Shown here in pieces: positions 5,864 to 8,412 of a stretch of DNA of 8,412 bases. The stretch's first letter is position 1; each line of letters starts with the position of its first letter. Source of the stretch: Stigonema ocellatum SAG 48.90 = DSM 106950 (GTDB taxonomy: Bacteria; Cyanobacteriota; Cyanobacteriia; Cyanobacteriales; Nostocaceae); assembly GCA_016903675.1 (NCBI GenBank), contig JADQBA010000243.1, positions 1-8,412 of the forward strand. Reading direction: 5' to 3'. The position numbers and the translations under genes were made by a program. The notes beneath the pieces are model-generated. The model did no database searches. It had not been told where the DNA came from and was given only the letters and a program-made list of their open reading frames with translations.

Positions 5864-6109
5864 ATGAGTATACGACGCGTGGTAACTTGGTACGATAAAG
5901 ACACCAATCGGTTAGTGGGTGAAATGGACGCCACCCACATTGACATTGCTGTGTTAAGACAGATTTTCAACCCGCCCCCGCCGGATCCATTCTTGTACCG
6001 CTCCTACGAAATTGATGTAGCCCAAAGCTACCTGATTGAGGAGTGGATGCCCGTAGCGTTTGATTTTGAGGCTCATATCTATCAACTGGACTGTTTCAGG
6101 GATGGTTGA
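5864..6109 (+). CDS. Small DUF7683-like protein
   Basis: From ATG 5864 the product is 81 residues: VVTWYDKDTNRLVGEMDATHIDIAVLRQIF, then PPPPDPFLYRSYEIDVAQSYLIEEWMPVAFDFEAHIYQLDCF. The pattern (a WYD-K beta strand, G, a short helix ending in IF, an acidic Y-x-V/I-D motif and a C-terminal Y.L.C) resembles the small DUF7683 proteins of Cytophagales, as I remember them. The function is unknown. The frame stays open back to a TTG at 5753, but that start lies inside the HU terminator; ATGs at 5807 and 5828 are possible alternatives. No signal peptide or membrane segment is present. It is a monocistronic gene between two terminators. Confidence 0.65.
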   Translation: MSIRRVVTWYDKDTNRLVGEMDATHIDIAVLRQIFNPPPPDPFLYRSYEIDVAQSYLIEEWMPVAFDFEAHIYQLDCFRDG

Positions 6110-6212
6110 TAGCGAGCGTTCCTAACCCTGAGAGTGCAGAGCCACAAACAGAAGGCGCCTAAACCAGTTTCCTGTAAACTGATTTACTTCAAGTTGTGAA
6201 CTGTTTTCGCTT

Positions 6213-6246
6213 ACAACTACGTCCAATACGGGCGTAGTTGTTTTTT
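6213..6246 (+). terminator. Intrinsic terminator after the DUF7683-like gene
   Basis: ACAACTACG (6213-6221) pairs with CGTAGTTGT (6233-6241) around an 11-nt loop, followed by a T-run to 6246. A weaker hairpin, CAGTTT/AAACTG, lies upstream near 6165-6181. Confidence 0.8.
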
Positions 6247-6275
6247 GCGTGCCTGGCCTCGGCCTACCCCCGCCT

Positions 6276-6347
6276 GACTCTGTAGCTCAACGGGCAGAGC
6301 CATTGATGTTAATCAATAAGACGGCAGTTCGAGCCTGCCCGGAGTCA
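6276..6347 (+). tRNA. tRNA-Asn (GTT)-like gene with a 6-nt anticodon loop
   Basis: All cloverleaf arms can be built. The acceptor is GACTCTG (6276-6282) with CGGAGTC (6340-6346), including one G-T pair. Next come TA, the D stem GCTC/GAGC with loop AACGGGCA, the anticodon stem ATTGA (6302-6306) with TCAAT (6313-6317), the variable loop AAGAC, and the T stem GGCAG/CTGCC around TTCGAGC. The discriminator is A6347 and CCA is not encoded. The anticodon is GTT (6308-6310), for Asn. The anticodon loop is TGTTAA, one base short of the normal seven; opening the last pair gives eight. The gene may be a decayed or non-standard tRNA, or a relic of an integration site. Confidence 0.8.
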
Positions 6348-6384
6348 CTTTTCCCGGTTCTGATTCATGGTAAGGGATCCATAA

Positions 6385-6415
6385 GAAAGCAGACTAACAG
6401 GGTCAGTCTGCTTTC
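6385..6415 (+). terminator. Strong hairpin after the tRNA-like gene
   Basis: GAAAGCAGACT (6385-6395) pairs perfectly with AGTCTGCTTTC (6405-6415) around a 9-nt loop. It lies 38 bp after the tRNA-like gene and probably ends its transcript, although only a weak T-rich tail follows. Confidence 0.55.
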
Positions 6416-6434
6416 CGCTTCTATCCACACCATA

Positions 6435-6455
6435 AGGAAAGTGCTAAACTTTCCT
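6435..6455. repeat. Hairpin upstream of the 6478 gene
   Basis: AGGAAAGT (6435-6442) pairs with ACTTTCCT (6448-6455) around GCTAA, ending 22 bp before the ATG at 6478. It could be an operator or a leader hairpin; there is no direct evidence for either. Confidence 0.4.
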
Positions 6456-6477
6456 AAGATTAAGCAAATGTAACTAT

Positions 6478-6972
6478 ATGCGCTTTGTTTCCAATTGGCT
6501 GAGTATATACCTCTGTGTGCTTCTTCTGACCGCTGATGAAGCGGTCAGTCAGGCGCTTTGGGTCATTAATCCGAAAGGCCGCGTTTCGTTTGTGGCCCAC
6601 CAGGGTGACCTTTTACAGATTATGTACTCCAGTCCCACCGGGAGCAACATCACGTATTCGGGCCAGCTTATGGCTCTTACAACCGATTCGATTCGGCTAC
6701 GGGGGGCTCAACCGGAGCATCAGCCGGTCGCCCTTACTCAGTTGCGGGGCGCACGCCAGATTCCGCCTTTGGCGGCCAGCCTATCGGCTGGTATTGCTGT
6801 CGGTGCGACCGGGCTAACCCTGTGGGATAAGCGGGAACTCTCCTCAGGGCCTCGGATCGGCCTGAGTCTGTTAATCGGGGCGGGCGCTGGCCTTGCCTAT
6901 CGGCATCTGGTCATCCATCGAAAGCGAATGCGCCAACGAGTTCAAAAAGGCTGGACATTTCAGATTCGTTGA
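6478..6972 (+). CDS. Secreted or membrane protein of unknown function
   Basis: The product is 164 residues. An N-terminal hydrophobic signal (SIYLCVLLLTADEAVSQA, residues 9-26) probably exports it. Residues 30-100 look like a small beta domain: GRVSFVAHQGDLLQIMYSS, then ITYSGQLMALTTDSIRLRG and PVALTQLRGARQIPPL. Two glycine-rich hydrophobic segments follow (about 100-117, ASLSAGIAVGATGLTL, and 125-143, PRIGLSLLIGAGAGLAY), likely paired membrane helices, then a basic tail (HRKRMRQRVQKG). Similar exported proteins with a beta domain and two C-terminal helices occur in Cytophagales, but I recognise no named family. The ATG at 6478 fits the signal peptide. It is a single gene, ending at the bidirectional terminator at 6989. 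Confidence 0.75.
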   Translation: MRFVSNWLSIYLCVLLLTADEAVSQALWVINPKGRVSFVAHQGDLLQIMYSSPTGSNITYSGQLMALTTDSIRLRGAQPEHQPVALTQLRGARQIPPLAASLSAGIAVGATGLTLWDKRELSSGPRIGLSLLIGAGAGLAYRHLVIHRKRMRQRVQKGWTFQIR

Positions 6973-6988
6973 CATGGATCGATTAACT

Positions 6989-7043
6989 GATTTTAACCAA
7001 AAGGGCCACTCTTTCCGAAGAAGTGGCCTTTTTGGTTAAAATC
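6989..7043. terminator. Bidirectional terminator with a 22-bp stem
   Basis: The arms 6989-7010 and 7022-7043 pair at 21 of 22 positions around the 11-nt loop CTTTCCGAAGA. The core AGGGCCACT/AGTGGCCT is flanked by A- and T-rich arms, so it can work in both directions. It separates the plus-strand gene ending at 6972 from the minus-strand gene ending at 7107. Confidence 0.85.
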
Positions 7044-7106
7044 AAGACGTTGAGTAAATCAGTCAGTAGTTAACTCAACCGCCGAAGAACTTGTTTTCAG
7101 GAGCGA

Positions 7107-7358
7107 TTATTCGTGTTCGTGCAACGGCTCTTTGCCTCCATGCTCATGGGAGTGGTGCAGGGCTGCTTCTTCCGCATGATGATGGGCATGGGTGCTAAGC
7201 CCAAAAGCCGTATAGCCATGATGAGCCGCCTTTCGGTGGTCGCCTGCGGCTAAGTGCTCGGCGGCTGCGCGATGGTTGTCAGCCGCCTGCTGATAATATT
7301 CTGCCGCCTTTTTATGGTTTTCGGCGGCTTTCTGGTGCTCCTGAGGATGGTCAGTCAT
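7107..7358 (-). CDS. Small His/Ala-rich protein
   Basis: The product is 83 residues from ATG 7358, starting MTDHPQEHQKAAENHKKAAE. An upstream GTG at 7382 adds eight residues (VYLKTLKH), but the decayed copy at 1007-1069 conserves the MTDHP start best, so the ATG is preferred. The first 50 residues are near-repeats of an Ala-rich helical unit (HQKAAENHKKAAEYYQQAADNHRAAAEHLAAGDHRKAAHH), and the rest is His-rich (THAHHHAEEAALHHSHEHGG). This suggests an amphipathic helical or metal-binding protein; similar short proteins occur in Bacteroidetes but have no assigned function. It is the functional copy of the duplicated gene. Its 3' side abuts the bidirectional terminator. Confidence 0.7.
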   Translation of the reverse strand: MTDHPQEHQKAAENHKKAAEYYQQAADNHRAAAEHLAAGDHRKAAHHGYTAFGLSTHAHHHAEEAALHHSHEHGGKEPLHEHE

Positions 7359-7479
7359 GTGCTTTAAGGTTTTGAGGTACACTGTCAGGATTAACTAAAA
7401 AATGACTGAAAGGTTGGCACACCCTCCAAATCGTAGCGATGCCTACAGCCGCTCAGTAGATTTTTCAACAAGCTACCCA
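7298..7479. repeat. Diverged direct duplication, right copy (pairs with 1009-1192)
   Basis: This copy has an intact His-rich gene 5' region and leader (7298-7389), an intergenic stretch and a remnant of the terB-like 3' end. Its partner has the opposite state: terB intact, His-rich gene dead. Homology is about 84% over the His-rich part and 76% over the terB part. Confidence 0.85.
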
Positions 7480-7480
7480 C
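7436..7480 (-). pseudogene. Remnant of the terB-like gene (C-terminal end)
   Basis: On the minus strand this reads GSLLKNLLSGCRHR, matching the end of the intact TerB-like protein (GGLLKNLLGGKRHH). The original stop codon is replaced by a Tyr codon. The rest of the gene (about 240 codons) is deleted, and the sequence passes within a few bases into the tyrosine-repeat remnant. Confidence 0.8.
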
Positions 7481-7560
7481 ATTTTTTGCTGTTTGTACGC
7501 AACGTTTTTGGTTCCCGCTACGTATAGCTTCTTGTCAGGATAGCATCTCTTAACCAAGTA
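7468..7560 (-). pseudogene. Second tyrosine-repeat gene remnant
   Basis: Minus-strand reading from 7560 gives YLVKRCYPDKKLYVAGTKNV, then AYKQQKM, then WVAC and a stop inside the terB-like remnant. It aligns with GYYSDSSLYAVEKKSVAW in the remnant at 1952-2158, with about 70% nucleotide identity over 7497-7547 against 2089-2139. It has no start codon. Confidence 0.55.
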
Positions 7561-7569
7561 GCTCCGTGC

Positions 7570-7914
7570 TCATCCTGCACCCGATTTCCCTTCGGACTGA
7601 TTGCGGACCGATAAGCAATCCATCACCTGATTACGCAGGTGATTTTTTTTATTAACTATTTCTGAATACCGTTCCTTATCTGCCTCTGTTAAGTTGCCCT
7701 TTTTTAATTTTAACAAAAAGTGGTAACTCCACAAGGCATCAATATACTGGCTGATTATCAAAGCCAATTCGCCATTTTTCTCTTGTAAATAGGCTTTCAG
7801 TTCGTGGTTCTCCATCAACCAGGCGTGCTTAACCTCTAAGGCTAAGACAGCTTTTACCAATAATTCGCGGGTGATGAGTTTAACTTCGAGGTCCGAAATA
7901 GGGGTAACAGTCAT
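7570..7914 (-). CDS. Hypothetical helical protein
   Basis: The product is 114 residues from ATG 7914. It is predicted to be almost entirely alpha-helical, with LITRELLVKAVLALEVKHAWLMENHELKAYLQEKNGELALIISQYIDAL in the first half and a charged helix (LKKGNLTEADKERYSEIVNKKNHLRNQVMD) in the second. No signal peptide or known motif is seen, and I do not recognise the family. It starts 48 bp after the OprB stop on the same strand and could have been co-transcribed with it. A terminator-like hairpin on the opposite strand lies within its 3' part (7622-7650). The last residues (QSEGKSGAG) look like non-family sequence, so the C-terminus may be altered. Coding is supported by length and composition only. 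Confidence 0.55.
   Translation of the reverse strand: MTVTPISDLEVKLITRELLVKAVLALEVKHAWLMENHELKAYLQEKNGELALIISQYIDALWSYHFLLKLKKGNLTEADKERYSEIVNKKNHLRNQVMDCLSVRNQSEGKSGAG
7622..7650 (+). terminator. Terminator-like hairpin inside the 7570-7914 gene, on the plus strand
   Basis: ATCACCTG (7622-7629) pairs perfectly with CAGGTGAT (7636-7643) around ATTACG and is followed by seven more T residues. It has the form of an intrinsic terminator for plus-strand transcripts but lies within a minus-strand gene, where it encodes the KKNHLRNQVMD region. Confidence 0.45.
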
Positions 7915-7962
7915 GGTAGCTTATGTCACTTTATCAATTAGTAGGTTGTAATTTCCAAAGCA

Positions 7963-8319
7963 TCAGTAATCAAAATGGGCTCTGATTGCCCAGAGTTGAA
8001 TAGGCCCCCGATCTTTGTTATAAGCGGGATTTTGAATGAACTGGTAATTCAGGCTTAGATGTAACGACGAATTGATACTCGCTTTGTAATAGGTTTCAAA
8101 AATACGTTCAGTGCCATACGTTAATTTGCCATCTCCAATCATAAAGCCGTACCCACCCACATTGAGAAAATTTCGGTGATCGGGCGATAAACCGTTGATT
8201 ACAAAGCCCGTTCCAAACACGTCCTGCTGCCGTTTCCACCAAGTTGGGTAGTTCTGCCGAAAAGGTGCGACTCGTTTGCCTGAAATCACTTCGGTGAGGG
8301 ATAGGCAAACGAGTCGCAC
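7963..8319 (-). pseudogene. OprB-type carbohydrate porin, C-terminal fragment
   Basis: The fragment ends in a clear OprB C-terminus: VFGTGFVINGLSPDHRNFLN, GGYGFMIGDGKLTYGTERIFETYY and LNYQFIQNPAYNKDRGPIQLW, then AIRAHFDY. These are the last beta strands of an outer-membrane sugar porin. SLTEVISGK before it still fits the family, but upstream the reading enters the inverted arm of the 36-bp repeat, so the N-terminal two thirds or more of the gene is gone. No start codon with a credible signal peptide exists. It is a truncated gene at an inversion or recombination junction. Confidence 0.8.
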
Positions 8320-8338
8320 CTTTTCGGCAGAACTACCC
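8246..8338. repeat. Perfect 36-bp inverted repeat with nested hairpin
   Basis: The arms 8246-8281 and 8303-8338 are exact reverse complements. The 21-nt loop (8282-8302) contains a second hairpin, TCAC (8286-8289) TTCG GTGA (8294-8297). The left arm is OprB coding sequence (minus-strand reading AKRVAPFRQNYP-like, seen as GKRVAPFRQNYP), so the right arm is an inverted copy of part of a gene. Confidence 0.95.
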
Positions 8339-8412
8339 CAATTACAAAACTACCTAGACTTCCTCGACGAACTCAATCCCACCGTTGATTTAGAACTACT
8401 GCCCGTTGAACC
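8252..8412 (+). other. Open frame running off the right end
   Basis: After a TAG at 8249-8251 this plus-strand frame stays open to the window end. The part beyond the repeat reads ELPQLQNYLDFLDELNPTVD followed by LELLPVE, which has a coding-like composition. It may be part of a gene continuing outside the window, with a possible GTG start at 8294. The family is not recognised. Confidence 0.3.
8264..8362. repeat. 99-bp exact direct repeat, right copy
   Basis: It is identical to 1-99. On the left it continues into the full inverted-repeat arm and OprB; on the right, sequence after 8362 is unrelated to that after 99. Confidence 0.95.

Noticed and set aside
1..8412. CRISPR array, IS element, integrase or toxin-antitoxin pair
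   Set aside because: No regularly spaced repeats with variable spacers are present, and no transposase, integrase or recognised toxin-antitoxin sequences were found. The only regular repeats are the iterons.

Overview
The window looks like a mobilisable plasmid, or a plasmid-derived accessory block, from a Bacteroidetes bacterium. A Cytophagales host (Spirosoma/Hymenobacter type) fits best. The reasons are the Rep_3-family initiator with iterons, the BfmA/BtgA plus MobB (DUF5712-like) mobilisation pair found in this phylum, TAnnTTTG-type -7 promoter boxes, the lack of Shine-Dalgarno sequences, and DUF2490, DUF7683-like and OprB-type accessory genes. This host assignment is inference from protein recognition; no database was searched.

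Layout. Positions 1-99 are an exact copy of 8264-8362 and contain a nested hairpin. Then come, on the minus strand, a DUF2490 outer-membrane protein gene (87-920), a dead fragment of a His-rich gene (about 1007-1069), a TerB-like gene (1146-1907), a remnant of a tyrosine-repeat gene (1952-2158) and the replication initiator gene (2212-3141). The origin follows at about 3159-3337: four iterons spaced 33, 33 and 22 bp, a partial inverted iteron over the rep promoter, and a perfect DnaA box. Between 3338 and 3771 there is no convincing gene. That stretch holds small inverted repeats, a 79-nt T-free purine tract and a 16-bp inverted repeat proposed as oriT. The plus-strand mobilisation genes follow: a BfmA/BtgA-like oriT-binding protein (3800-4441), a MobB relaxase (4455-5339) and an HU-like protein (5413-5724), closed by a terminator. 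Next are a small DUF7683-like gene (5864-6109), a terminator, a tRNA-Asn(GTT)-like gene with a 6-nt anticodon loop (6276-6347), hairpins, and a small signal-peptide-bearing membrane protein gene (6478-6972) that ends at a long bidirectional terminator. The right part is again minus-strand: an intact His-rich small protein gene, remnants of a terB-like and a tyrosine-repeat gene, an unknown helical protein, and a 5'-truncated OprB porin gene broken at a 36-bp inverted repeat.

How it works together. Rep, iterons and DnaA would replicate the element. The BfmA-like protein and the relaxase would process oriT for transfer by a helper system, since no type IV secretion genes are present. The HU-like protein may shape origin or oriT DNA. 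The remaining genes are accessory cargo.

The most notable structure is a decayed direct duplication. The block [tyrosine-repeat gene, terB-like gene, His-rich gene] exists twice about 6.29 kb apart, flanking the replication and mobilisation core. Each copy has kept a different intact gene and degraded the others. The 99-bp terminal repeat gives the window an apparent period of 8263 bp, but the copies diverge abruptly after 99 bp. The end could therefore be a recombination breakpoint, an alternative structure or an assembly branch.
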